The notes under the pieces: model-generated | The model's input: only the letters and a program-made list of their open reading frames with translations | What the model was told of the DNA's origin: nothing | The model's database searches: none | Assembly: GCA_050290785.1 (NCBI GenBank) | Contig: JBNKIR010000059.1 | Span: 1-64,000, forward strand | Origin: JAAGZL01 sp050290785 | Lineage (GTDB): Bacteria > Pseudomonadota > Gammaproteobacteria > Chromatiales > Chromatiaceae | Direction of reading: 5' to 3' | Length of the DNA: 64,000 nt | Part shown: piece after piece, positions 1 to 7,979 of the stretch | How positions within the stretch are numbered: position 1 is the first letter of the stretch | How the letters are laid out: each line of letters starts with the position of its first letter | Position numbers and translations under genes: made by a program

Positions 1-118
1 GGTAAATCAGCTGGTCAATGCGATGGCCGTGTTCGGTGTTCCAACCGGAGTTGGTTCGATGTTTCACCAGGAACCAAGAGATCACTTGGATACGATGTTG
101 ATATCTTCCTCATGCTAG
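1..118 (+). CDS. C-terminal fragment of a larger protein cut by the window edge
   Basis: The second forward frame is open from the window edge to a TAG at 116-118 and reads as a plausible protein end of 38 residues, including LVNAMAVFGVPTGVGSMF. From memory this resembles the extreme C-terminus of large VCBS/haemolysin-type calcium-binding surface proteins, which often end in a similar LVxAMAxF stretch. That resemblance is an inference from a very short piece. Most of the gene lies outside the window, so no domain can be confirmed. Confidence 0.4.
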   Translation, partial: VNQLVNAMAVFGVPTGVGSMFHQEPRDHLDTMLISSSC

Positions 119-143
119 ATGTGACTTAGAGAAAAACAGAAGA

Positions 144-167
144 GGGGACGCATTTAAATGCGTCCCC
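144..167. repeat. 24-bp perfect palindrome, first of several related copies
   Basis: A perfect inverted repeat has arms GGGGACGCATTT and AAATGCGTCCCC. Degenerate relatives follow at about 209-226, 238-258 and 264-282, sharing the core CGCATTTAA or TTAAACGCGTCCCC. An almost identical palindrome lies at 5258-5282. Such palindromes often accompany REP-associated (RAYT/IS200-like) transposases, but no transposase gene is visible here, so the array may be a remnant. Confidence 0.7.
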
Positions 168-723
168 GCTGTTACTGGGGATGACGTGGTTACGTTGGTG
201 GAAACAGAGACGCATTTAAACGCGTCACTTTTCTTTCACCGCATTTAATCGCGCCTCCTTTTCTTTTTAAACGCGTCCCCACTGTATCATGCCTTTAGTT
301 CCTATCCCGCAAGATCGATACCTATCAAACAAAAATAACAAAACTCCATAATTGTCCGTTTTATATGAATATTGTTTATTTGGGCCCATATAGGGCCTGT
401 TTGCCGGCCTGCTTTTGTCGTTGACTGGTTGATCGGATAGGGCTATAAGGGTCGGCCGGAGCATTATTAACTCAGAACTAATAAGTAAATTAATGATTCT
501 TGGAAGGGATGATAATAAGCAGCATGGGGTTGTGTTGTTATAGGGAGTCGTCCGCTGTATGTGACGATTTCAGGCCTGATGGGTGCCACTAATCTCCTGG
601 TAAGATCAACTAATCATAGGGTTACGGCCCTTCCGGTTGCCGCTGTTCCGTGGCGGGGCGATATGGTCGGGAGTGGGGTTGATCGTCTCAAGATATCATT
701 TCTAACGGGGATTTAAGGCTGCG
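168..723. other. Intergenic region without a convincing gene
   Basis: The first part, to about 282, holds degenerate copies of the CGCATTTAAA palindrome. The rest is AT-richer non-coding DNA leading to the gene starting at 724. A 65-codon minus-strand frame at 267-464 has no recognisable domain and overlaps the repeats, so I do not call it. I looked for a cyclic-di-GMP riboswitch ahead of the GGDEF gene and saw none. AAGG at 715-718 is a plausible ribosome binding site for the TTG at 724. Confidence 0.5.
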
Positions 724-3639
724 TTGGGCGTGGGTACGAAACAGGACGAAAAGAATAATTATATAGATGGCGATCTTGTGTGCGATGCGGACAATAATAA
801 AAAAGGTTATGCGGTAATGTCTGGCGTCGATTTGGCTCAGAAGATACTTCATCTCGCTGTTCATCTATCCCAGGTGGAGGAGGCCGGGTACGCGGCTGAG
901 CTGTTTGCGGATGTGATTAACGGTATGGGTCTGGGTATTACCCTGCGCTATAAGGGTTGTGAACAGAGACCCGCCGCCGAATGTCTGCCGCTAAGGACTA
1001 AATATAATCATTATGGATATCTTATGGTTGAGCAGGGATCACTGGGCACGTTAAGCGATGAGCAGGCCAGCATTGTAAATAGTGGCGCCAGGCTGCTGTC
1101 TGTAATCCTGGAATATCACTCCAGTAGGAGTAAGTCCGTTCCCGCCGATAGTAAGAAGTTTAATAAGATGGTTGCCAGCAAGGCGGTGGAGGTGGCCAAG
1201 GCGCAGGCCCTGGCCCATGTCGGTAGCTGGAGCATAAAGATCCCCAATAAGGCCGTTGAGTGGTCCGGTGAGACATATCGCATATTCGGCGTTGATCCCA
1301 CTGAGGTCAGGCTGACCATTAGATTCTTCCTGTCGCGCGTCCATCCCGATGATAGATCGGCAGTCACGGCCTATTTAAGGGATGTGCTGGATGCCGAGCC
1401 CGGAGATGAGTTGGATGGGCTCTCTTTCGGGATCATCAATCCTGATGGTGGGATGCGTTATGTTTCTGTGTATTCCGAGCCGGTATTCGATGTGTCTGGC
1501 GCGCTTATAAGGGTCTTCGGAACCATACAGGATATTACCAAGCAGAAGCGAGCTGAACTGGCCTTGTTGGAAAGCCGTAATCTGCTCCGCTCAATACTGG
1601 ATACAGCGCCCATGTGGATTGCCGCCTTTGATATGGACGGACACTACCTGGCTGCCAATAAACATTTTGAAGAGACATGCGGTTTACCTTTGGACGTGAT
1701 TGAGAAGAGCACTATAGATCACGTTCTTCCTGGAACATTTCTGGAGCGTCATATGGACTTGATTCAAAAGTGTATGAGCGGGGAAGTGGTTAGGTTCAAC
1801 GATAAGTTGTTGGATGGTGAGTTTGAGGATGTGCACTATATAGCAGGCAACTATGCGCCCCTTTTGGATGGGCAGGAGAACATAGTTGGCGTGGTTGGTG
1901 CGATCAATGACGTGTCGGATCTGGTGGAGACGCGCGCGGAACTGCAGAAGACCGAGTCTGAACTACACAAAAGGCTGGATGATCTGCGTCTGTACGGAGA
2001 GGTGTTTGAGCATACGGCGGAGGGGATAATCATCACCGATGCCGACAGGCATGTGCTGAAGATAAACAAGGCCACGGAGGATATGCTGGGCTATAACAAG
2101 GACGAGCTTGTTGGAAAGACGCCTGTTGTTTGGAGATGCTGGAAGCAGGGCGATGCCTTCTCCGACCATATCTCTTACTCTATCAGAGAGAAGGGCGAGT
2201 GGCAGGGTGAGGTGTGGACTAAGCGCAGGGATGGATCTTTGCTGCCTGTGCTGGTGACGGTGAATGCGGTAACTGATGCCCATGGTGCAATCGTCAACTA
2301 TATTTCAATCTTTTCCGATATAACCAATATAAAGGAGTCGCAGGAGCGCCTGGATTATCTCGCACACCACGACCCTTTGACCGATCTGCCAAACAGGCTG
2401 CTGTTTAATGCGCGCCTGGAGCATGCGGTAAAACACGCCTATCGCAAGAAGGGGAAGCTGGCCCTTCTGTTTCTGGATCTGGATAACTTTAAGATGATCA
2501 ATGATAACTACGGCCACGCCGTGGGTGATGATCTGTTGCAGGCGGTGGGTGAAAGGCTGGCCAAGACCGTGCGTCTGGATGATGTGGTGGCGCGTAACGG
2601 AGGTGACGAATTCACCATGCTGGTGGAGGATATTGAGGACCCGTCGGATGCGGCCCTGGTGGCGGAGAAGGTGGTCAACGCATTTTCCGAACCGTTTGAG
2701 TCGCGGGGCGCTGAGTATTTTATCACTACCAGTATTGGGATAAGCATCTACCCGGAGGATGCCGATACCCCGGATGAACTCATCAAGAATGCCGATATAG
2801 CAATGTACCGGGCCAAGGATGCCGGGGCCAACGGCTATGCATTTTATACGGACGATATGACCACGGTCGCCTTTGAGAGGGTGCTTGTGGAGAGTAGCCT
2901 GAGAAAGGCGTTGGACCATGATGAGTTTGTTTTGCACTTCCAGCCGCAGGTCGAGATCAGCAGTGGTGAGATAGTAGGGATTGAGGTGCTGTTGCGTTGG
3001 GAACATCCAGATATGGGGACCCTGGGGCCGCGGCGTTTTATCACCCAGGCGGAAGATACGGGACTCATCGCCCAACTGAGTGAATGGGTGTTGCGCAAGG
3101 CCCTCTCCCAGGGAAGGCTCTGGATCGATCAGGGGCGGTATAACGGACGCCTGAGTGTGAATGTATCCGAGGCCGAGTTGAACAATGACTGCTTCGAACA
3201 GAAGATCCTGGCCTTGCTTGATGCGACCGGGTTCCCTGCGTGCAATCTTGAGCTGGAGGTTAAAGAGTCTGCCTTTATCAACAATTCCGGTCGGGCCATC
3301 GCGGTACTGGAGCGGTTGAAGATGCGCGGGATAACTATCGCCATCGACAATTACGGATTGGGATACTCATCCATCTCCAAGCTCAAGCAGTTGCCGGTAG
3401 ATAAATTGAAGATCGATCGCTCCTTCATTCGGGACATCCCTGGTGATGCAAGCAACTTCGCCTTGACCAAGGCGGTGATCTGCCTTGCCTCAGGTCTGGG
3501 TTTGCAGGTGACTGCCGAGGGGGTTGAGACCGAGTATCAAAGAGATTTTCTCTTGAACGACGGCTATTGCGCGGGGCAGGGGTTTTTCTTCCATCGTCCT
3601 ATGCCCAAAGAGGAGATGGAGCGCAGGTTCGATGCCTAG
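724..3639 (+). CDS. PAS-PAS-PAS-GGDEF-EAL cyclic-di-GMP signalling protein
   Basis: A 971-residue cytoplasmic sensor with no membrane segments. The first 150 residues look like a degenerate GAF-like module. Three PAS modules follow at about 150-285, 285-405 and 425-540; the first has the GSWSI...W...IFG pattern of a PAS_3 fold. The GGDEF domain has an intact NGGDEF at about 625-630 with RLDD five residues upstream, which is the RxxD inhibitory site, so diguanylate cyclase activity is likely. The EAL domain (about 720-965) has EVL at 754-756 and keeps AEGVE and GQG, but the usual DDFG motif reads DNYG at 875-878. The second metal-binding Asp is therefore Asn, and phosphodiesterase activity may be weak or absent. 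The TTG start is chosen because AAGG sits 5 nt upstream. GTG at 730 is an alternative. Confidence 0.9.
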   Translation: MGVGTKQDEKNNYIDGDLVCDADNNKKGYAVMSGVDLAQKILHLAVHLSQVEEAGYAAELFADVINGMGLGITLRYKGCEQRPAAECLPLRTKYNHYGYLMVEQGSLGTLSDEQASIVNSGARLLSVILEYHSSRSKSVPADSKKFNKMVASKAVEVAKAQALAHVGSWSIKIPNKAVEWSGETYRIFGVDPTEVRLTIRFFLSRVHPDDRSAVTAYLRDVLDAEPGDELDGLSFGIINPDGGMRYVSVYSEPVFDVSGALIRVFGTIQDITKQKRAELALLESRNLLRSILDTAPMWIAAFDMDGHYLAANKHFEETCGLPLDVIEKSTIDHVLPGTFLERHMDLIQKCMSGEVVRFNDKLLDGEFEDVHYIAGNYAPLLDGQENIVGVVGAINDVSDLVETRAELQKTESELHKRLDDLRLYGEVFEHTAEGIIITDADRHVLKINKATEDMLGYNKDELVGKTPVVWRCWKQGDAFSDHISYSIREKGEWQGEVWTKRRDGSLLPVLVTVNAVTDAHGAIVNYISIFSDITNIKESQERLDYLAHHDPLTDLPNRLLFNARLEHAVKHAYRKKGKLALLFLDLDNFKMINDNYGHAVGDDLLQAVGERLAKTVRLDDVVARNGGDEFTMLVEDIEDPSDAALVAEKVVNAFSEPFESRGAEYFITTSIGISIYPEDADTPDELIKNADIAMYRAKDAGANGYAFYTDDMTTVAFERVLVESSLRKALDHDEFVLHFQPQVEISSGEIVGIEVLLRWEHPDMGTLGPRRFITQAEDTGLIAQLSEWVLRKALSQGRLWIDQGRYNGRLSVNVSEAELNNDCFEQKILALLDATGFPACNLELEVKESAFINNSGRAIAVLERLKMRGITIAIDNYGLGYSSISKLKQLPVDKLKIDRSFIRDIPGDASNFALTKAVICLASGLGLQVTAEGVETEYQRDFLLNDGYCAGQGFFFHRPMPKEEMERRFDA

Positions 3640-3648
3640 AGCGGCTAT

Positions 3649-3861
3649 CTATTTGAGCTGCTGATCCATCTCTTCCTGGCGCTTTTTTGCCGATTCCATA
3701 AGTACCGACTCCACATCCCTGGCCCGGTCAAGCGCCTGGGTCTGGCCCTTCCATACGTGATCGTCTTCCGGTTTGCCTTTGGCCTTGCTGCCGGTTCCAT
3801 CGGAGCATCCGGTAATGACGTACAGCATGGCCACTCCTAAAATTATTTTCCAACGCTGCAT
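3649..3861 (-). CDS. Small predicted lipoprotein
   Basis: A 70-residue protein with a short basic N-terminus, a hydrophobic stretch (ILGVAMLYVITGC) and a lipobox ITGC, consistent with signal peptidase II cleavage and lipidation at Cys19. The mature part is charged and probably helical, ending in KKRQEEMDQQLK. AAGGA about 7 nt before the ATG supports the start. It is convergent with the PAS-GGDEF-EAL gene (9-bp gap). I do not recognise a family; function unknown. Confidence 0.65.
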   Translation of the reverse strand: MQRWKIILGVAMLYVITGCSDGTGSKAKGKPEDDHVWKGQTQALDRARDVESVLMESAKKRQEEMDQQLK

Positions 3862-3910
3862 AGGCTATTTCCTTTGTGCGTGATAATTTTGGTAATCTCT
3901 GACTTATTCG

Positions 3911-3975
3911 TCATTCCCGCGCAGGCGGGGATCTATCTGTCTGGTTTTCTGGAACTACGCCTGTGCGGCGATGAC
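3911..3975. repeat. REP-like hairpin repeat
   Basis: The region contains CATTCCCGCGCAGGCGGGG, a hairpin with arms CCCGC and GCGGG, followed by CTACGCCTGTGCGGCGATGAC. This is the common bacterial intergenic repeat type TTCCCGC-GCAGGCGGGAA. A relative lies at 24303-24320 upstream of purL. It occupies the 249-bp gap between the lipoprotein and the response regulator. Confidence 0.6.
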
Positions 3976-4110
3976 AAAAACATAATAAATCGGAGATTTC
4001 TTAGGCGATAATATAGTTTAGACGATAAATCCCGCCAGTTGTTCTTGTGATGAAGCGCCGTAACGACTGGGGTGAAAGTGGATACTGATGCAACAAATGG
4101 AGAGCGTAGG

Positions 4111-5250
4111 ATGGTTACAGAGATAATCAGACCAACCAAGCCGCAGATATTGGTGGTGGATGACTCAAAGGTGGTGCGCTGGAGTCTCAGCAAGATGCTT
4201 GGTGATAAGTACATAGTGCATGCTGCTGAGGATGCCGAATCTGCCCTGGCCATGTTGCGTGCGGAAGAGGATATAGTGTTGGTCTTCTGCGATCTGCAGA
4301 TGCCTGGGATGAGCGGGCATCAGTTCCTTGAAAGTATCCGTGGTGACGGTGATCCGCGGCTGATCAACCTGCCGATCATAATGGTCTCGGGAGAGGATGA
4401 TACCGAGGATCTAAAGCGGCAACTGCTGGAAGAGGGGGCAACGGATTTTGTGCATAAGCCCTTTGAGGAGTCGGTTATCTGCGGTCGCGTCGCGGCATAT
4501 GTAAATTATCAGCAGCAGGTCATGCGGCTTGAACGTGATGTTGAACTCGATCCGATCAGCGGTCTGGCTGGAAGAAACTATTTTCAACTGCATGTGGAAC
4601 GCAATCTCACCCTGGCGTCACGGCATAAGACGGAGTTTACCTTGGCCATCATGGAGATCGACAACTATCAGGCGTTACTGGATAAGCTGGGTAGCAAGGT
4701 CTTTTTCCAGCTCCTGTTTCAGGTCGGCAAGAAGATTAAAAGTATCATCCGCACCGAAGACCTTGCCGCCCGCATCGATCAGGCCAGGTTCGGTCTGGTG
4801 CTGCCCCTGACCAACAGGGTGGGAGGGCGCCTGGCGGTGGAGAGGGTATGCAGGAATATAGATAGCATGGTCCTGAAATATGCCGGCGAGCGCATAAAGG
4901 TGAGTCTAAGTGCTGGCATGTCGTTGTTCGAGCTGGACTCCGTACTCAGCGCCCACGGTCTCATCAGTCGTTCGGAAGAGGCGCTGCTGCAGGCCATAGA
5001 TTCCGGAGGTAACTGCGTGGTTGCCGCTGAACAACTGGATGAGGGGGACAGGGCCGGGCAACATGCGCCGGTTTGGGTCGCGGATGATCCGTCTATAGAG
5101 CTGATCAGGGAGATTCAGGCGGGGAATACGGATGGCGTGAGTGATCAGGATCTGCTGCAGCTTCTTATGGATATTCGTCCGGTGCTGGAACTGGCCGATG
5201 CAAGGTTCGGGATAGGTTTGAGTGAGGCGTTGCAGCCGGCGCTGAGCTGA
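4111..5250 (+). CDS. Response regulator with receiver and degenerate GGDEF domain
   Basis: The receiver domain spans about residues 15-135 with DD near the N-terminus, phospho-acceptor Asp61 in FCDLQMPGMSG and the conserved Lys in VHKPF. A GGDEF-fold domain follows (about 150-290), but the signature is replaced by IDQARF at about 222-227 (normally GGDEF), so diguanylate cyclase activity is not expected. The C-terminal 90 residues match nothing I know. It probably acts as a phosphorylation-controlled signalling adaptor. The frame is open from a GTG at 4072, but the ATG at 4111 has GGAGAG 6 nt upstream and is preferred (379 residues). No histidine kinase lies adjacent. Confidence 0.88.
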   Translation: MVTEIIRPTKPQILVVDDSKVVRWSLSKMLGDKYIVHAAEDAESALAMLRAEEDIVLVFCDLQMPGMSGHQFLESIRGDGDPRLINLPIIMVSGEDDTEDLKRQLLEEGATDFVHKPFEESVICGRVAAYVNYQQQVMRLERDVELDPISGLAGRNYFQLHVERNLTLASRHKTEFTLAIMEIDNYQALLDKLGSKVFFQLLFQVGKKIKSIIRTEDLAARIDQARFGLVLPLTNRVGGRLAVERVCRNIDSMVLKYAGERIKVSLSAGMSLFELDSVLSAHGLISRSEEALLQAIDSGGNCVVAAEQLDEGDRAGQHAPVWVADDPSIELIREIQAGNTDGVSDQDLLQLLMDIRPVLELADARFGIGLSEALQPALS

Positions 5251-5257
5251 TAAAAAA

Positions 5258-5282
5258 GGGGACGCATTTAAAATGCGTCCCC
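5258..5282. terminator. Palindromic repeat between convergent genes, possible bidirectional terminator
   Basis: Arms GGGGACGCATTT and AAATGCGTCCCC are separated by one A, and six A residues precede the left arm. It is the same repeat as at 144-167 with one extra central base. It lies exactly between the response regulator (+) and the exported protein (-). The A-run reads as a T-run on the minus strand, so a minus-strand terminator role is plausible. Confidence 0.55.
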
Positions 5283-5291
5283 TAGGAAAAA

Positions 5292-6056
5292 TCAGCGATC
5301 TGAAACGGTAGATTCATCGGGTGGCTTGTCATCCCTGGATCTGGGTTCCACCGGTCCCCAGCATTCGATCTTGGTATGGTACAGACCGCGGTACAGGTCA
5401 TTGCCCCAGGGGTCCAGTTCATCCAGCCAGTCGTTGATCTCGAACAGGAACGGGTTGAAGGCGAAGGTGGTGAGCCAGGTATCCATGGTCCATATGGTGT
5501 AGCCCTTGTCACCCATCTGGGTCTTGTCGCGATATTTCTCTATAAATTCTTTGTCTTCGGTCCTGAGGGTCGCGGTCCAGTGTGGCCGGAAGAAGCCTCT
5601 GCCGTACGGTTTATCCACCTTCCAGTATTTGAATGGCTTGTTGGATTCCATGACGTGCAGCAGGGCGTTGGTATTGCTTGAGTTGTCGACGCAGTCGAGC
5701 GCGCCCTCTTTCAGCTTGTCCAGTTTGTTGCCCGCGATATCGCCAACCAGAAATTCGTGGTCGGCCAGGATCTGGTTTTCCGCGTCTCGTACGGCGTTGC
5801 GTATGGCCAGGATCTCCTGTTCCGCGGAGGTGGCGCAGTGGGCAATCTTGGCGGCCAGCTTGTCCAGGAATTTCTTATTCAGATGGACATCCATGATCTC
5901 GTTACAACTCCAGTTGTAGCAGAAATCGAATGTCGCACCCTTCTCGTCCAGAGTGAACTTCTCCGGTTTGGTGCGGGCGAATTGTGCTCCGAATGAACTG
6001 CCTGTATAGATGAACAAGACCGTTAACAGAAGGATTACTCTGGCTCTCACTAACAA
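5292..6056 (-). CDS. Exported protein of unknown function
   Basis: A 254-residue protein with a typical Sec signal peptide (VRARVILLLTVLFIYTG, cleavage likely after SSFGA). The mature part has paired cysteines (CYNWSC, HCA, DCVDN, ECWG), a helical central region, and an aromatic-rich C-terminal half (YWKVDKPYGRGFFRPHW, WTMDTWLTTFAFNPFLFE). Even-numbered cysteines after a signal peptide suggest periplasmic disulfides. I do not recognise a domain. The TTG at 6056 is used; GTG at 6050 is an alternative, and neither has a strong ribosome binding site. It is divergent from mazG. Confidence 0.7.
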   Translation of the reverse strand: MLVRARVILLLTVLFIYTGSSFGAQFARTKPEKFTLDEKGATFDFCYNWSCNEIMDVHLNKKFLDKLAAKIAHCATSAEQEILAIRNAVRDAENQILADHEFLVGDIAGNKLDKLKEGALDCVDNSSNTNALLHVMESNKPFKYWKVDKPYGRGFFRPHWTATLRTEDKEFIEKYRDKTQMGDKGYTIWTMDTWLTTFAFNPFLFEINDWLDELDPWGNDLYRGLYHTKIECWGPVEPRSRDDKPPDESTVSDR

Positions 6057-6202
6057 ACACCTATGGTTCTAAGTTGATTCAACCTGAAAGGATGAAGGGT
6101 TTATCCCGATAAAATTTGAAGCGGCATTATACCACCAGATTTATTTTTTTCTTGTTATTATCACGGTGTCCCGTATATACAGAGACCTACTTTGGAGGGC
6201 AG

Positions 6203-6988
6203 ATGCAACAACTGATAGAGATCATGCAACGCTTGCGCGACCCGGTTACAGGTTGTCCCTGGGATAGGGAGCAGACCTTTGCCAGCATCTCCCGCCATAC
6301 CATAGAAGAGGCATACGAGGTGGCGGATGCCATCCAGCGAAACGCCATGGAGGAGCTGAAGGATGAACTGGGGGACCTGCTGTTTCAGGTGGTCTTCTAT
6401 ACCCAGATGGCGGGCGAGCGGTCTCTGTTCAGTTTTCAGGACGTGGTTGATGCCATATGCGCCAAGATGATCCGCCGTCACCCCCATGTCTTTGCCGATG
6501 AGCGGATAGACGATGCGGATCAGCAGACCCAGGCGTGGGAGAGACACAAGGCGGATGAGCGTAACAGCAAGAATAATAATGGGAAAATAGCCGGACAGCT
6601 GGATGGTGTGGCCCATGCCCTGCCGTCTTTGGTGCGTTCCACCAAGCTGCAGAAACGGGCGGCCGAGATAGGTTTCGATTGGCCCGATATCTCTGGTCCC
6701 ATGGAGAAGATCGAAGAGGAGTTGGGTGAGGTGAGGGATGAGATCGCCATGGCCGGAGGGGAGGATCGTCTGGAGGCGGAGATAGGAGATCTGCTCTTTT
6801 CCTGCGTGAATCTGGCCAGACACGCCAGGGTCGATGCCGAAACGGCGCTGCGGCGGGCGAATCATCGTTTTGAAAAAAGGTTTCAGGCCATGGAGTCTGT
6901 GCTCAGGGCCGGTGGCCGGAAGATGGACGATCTGGACCTGGATGAGATGGAGCTGTTGTGGCAACAGGCCAAGATGGCCGAGTCATAG
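6203..6988 (+). CDS. mazG: Nucleoside triphosphate pyrophosphohydrolase MazG
   Basis: A 261-residue two-domain MazG that hydrolyses NTPs and dNTPs to monophosphates and PPi, a house-cleaning and stress function. It begins LRDPVTGCPWDREQT, a hallmark of the family, and carries the metal-binding pattern EEAYEV...ELKDELGDLLFQ in the first repeat and EEELGEVRDE...EAEIGDLLF in the second. The frame is open from 6116, but ATG 6203 has GGAGGG immediately upstream and matches the family N-terminus. The Nudix gene starts 4 nt after its stop, so the two are probably co-transcribed. Confidence 0.95.
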   Translation: MQQLIEIMQRLRDPVTGCPWDREQTFASISRHTIEEAYEVADAIQRNAMEELKDELGDLLFQVVFYTQMAGERSLFSFQDVVDAICAKMIRRHPHVFADERIDDADQQTQAWERHKADERNSKNNNGKIAGQLDGVAHALPSLVRSTKLQKRAAEIGFDWPDISGPMEKIEEELGEVRDEIAMAGGEDRLEAEIGDLLFSCVNLARHARVDAETALRRANHRFEKRFQAMESVLRAGGRKMDDLDLDEMELLWQQAKMAES

Positions 6989-6991
6989 GTT

Positions 6992-7849
6992 ATGGGTTTT
7001 CTGCGACATATCACCGCGTGCAACCGCCACGATCCGGACGGATTCATCCCCTTCCGTGTGGACCGGGTGAAAGTCGGGCTGTTACGGCCGGAATTTGCAC
7101 AACAACTGACCCAGTGGCCGGACATCTTCCAGGTCAGGCCGGATGGGGTGGACCTGCTCCTGCCGGGTATGGGCATGGATGGGCGCAGTTCCCTGGTTGC
7201 GGAGGTGGTGTCCGAGCTGGCGCGGCAGGGTGTGATCAGTCATCTGCATGGAGAGCAGTATGTGGCTACTCCATCTGTCAGGGAGGAGGGGGTGTTGCTG
7301 CTGGACCGGGCTGCCGCCCCCTATTTTGGGATCAGGGCCTTCGGCCAGCACATGAACGGCTACGTGGTTGAAGATGGTGAGACGAAACTGTGGCTGGGGA
7401 GACGCTCGGATGATCGCATCCACTATCCCGGCAGGCTGGACAATCTGGTGGCGGGAGGGCTTCCGTCAGGGATCGGTTTGCAGGAGAATCTGGAAAAGGA
7501 GTGCTGGGAAGAGGCCGGGATAGAGGGCAGGATGGCGGCTCAGGCCAGGCCGGTGGGCGAGATTACCTATAATATGGATTCGGGAAAAGGCATGAAGCCG
7601 GATACCCTCTATTGCTATGATCTGCAGCTTCCGGCATCTTTCAGGCCCAGGTGTAACGATGGTGAGGTGGCCGCATTTGAACTGCTGCCGGTCAGGGACG
7701 TCATGGAGATAGTGCGTGACAGCGATGAGTTTAAGCTAAACTGTAACCTGGTAGTCATAGACTTTTTTGTACGTCACGGCTATCTGGGGCCGGATCATCC
7801 CGAATATCATGGGATAATCACAGGTCTGCATCCCCCTTTGGCCGTATAA
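6992..7849 (+). CDS. DUF4743-type Nudix hydrolase
   Basis: A 285-residue protein with an N-terminal DUF4743-like region (about 1-115) and a Nudix fold (about 120-270). The Nudix box is GGLPSGIGLQENLEKECWEE followed by AGI. The catalytic EE pair and the KE (for RE) are present, but the first Glu of the Gx5E pattern is Ile. From memory, this variation is usual in the subfamily related to the Nudix half of eukaryotic thiamine pyrophosphokinases. A role in removing damaged thiamine diphosphate analogues or other pyrophosphates is plausible but unproven. It lies 3 nt downstream of mazG. Confidence 0.88.
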   Translation: MGFLRHITACNRHDPDGFIPFRVDRVKVGLLRPEFAQQLTQWPDIFQVRPDGVDLLLPGMGMDGRSSLVAEVVSELARQGVISHLHGEQYVATPSVREEGVLLLDRAAAPYFGIRAFGQHMNGYVVEDGETKLWLGRRSDDRIHYPGRLDNLVAGGLPSGIGLQENLEKECWEEAGIEGRMAAQARPVGEITYNMDSGKGMKPDTLYCYDLQLPASFRPRCNDGEVAAFELLPVRDVMEIVRDSDEFKLNCNLVVIDFFVRHGYLGPDHPEYHGIITGLHPPLAV

Positions 7850-7979
7850 TGGCTGGCGCGCCAACAGGGTTGTTGTGAAACCTTCAGTTTGATTGTGGGG
7901 TCAAATAACTGTTCATTATCAGGGATAATGTGTGTGTTTCTGCGGCCAAGGCTGCTCCAATAAGGTATTATTTAGTCAT

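Noticed and set aside
267..464. A 65-codon minus-strand frame in the first intergenic region
   Set aside because: It overlaps decayed palindromic repeats and has no recognisable sequence features.
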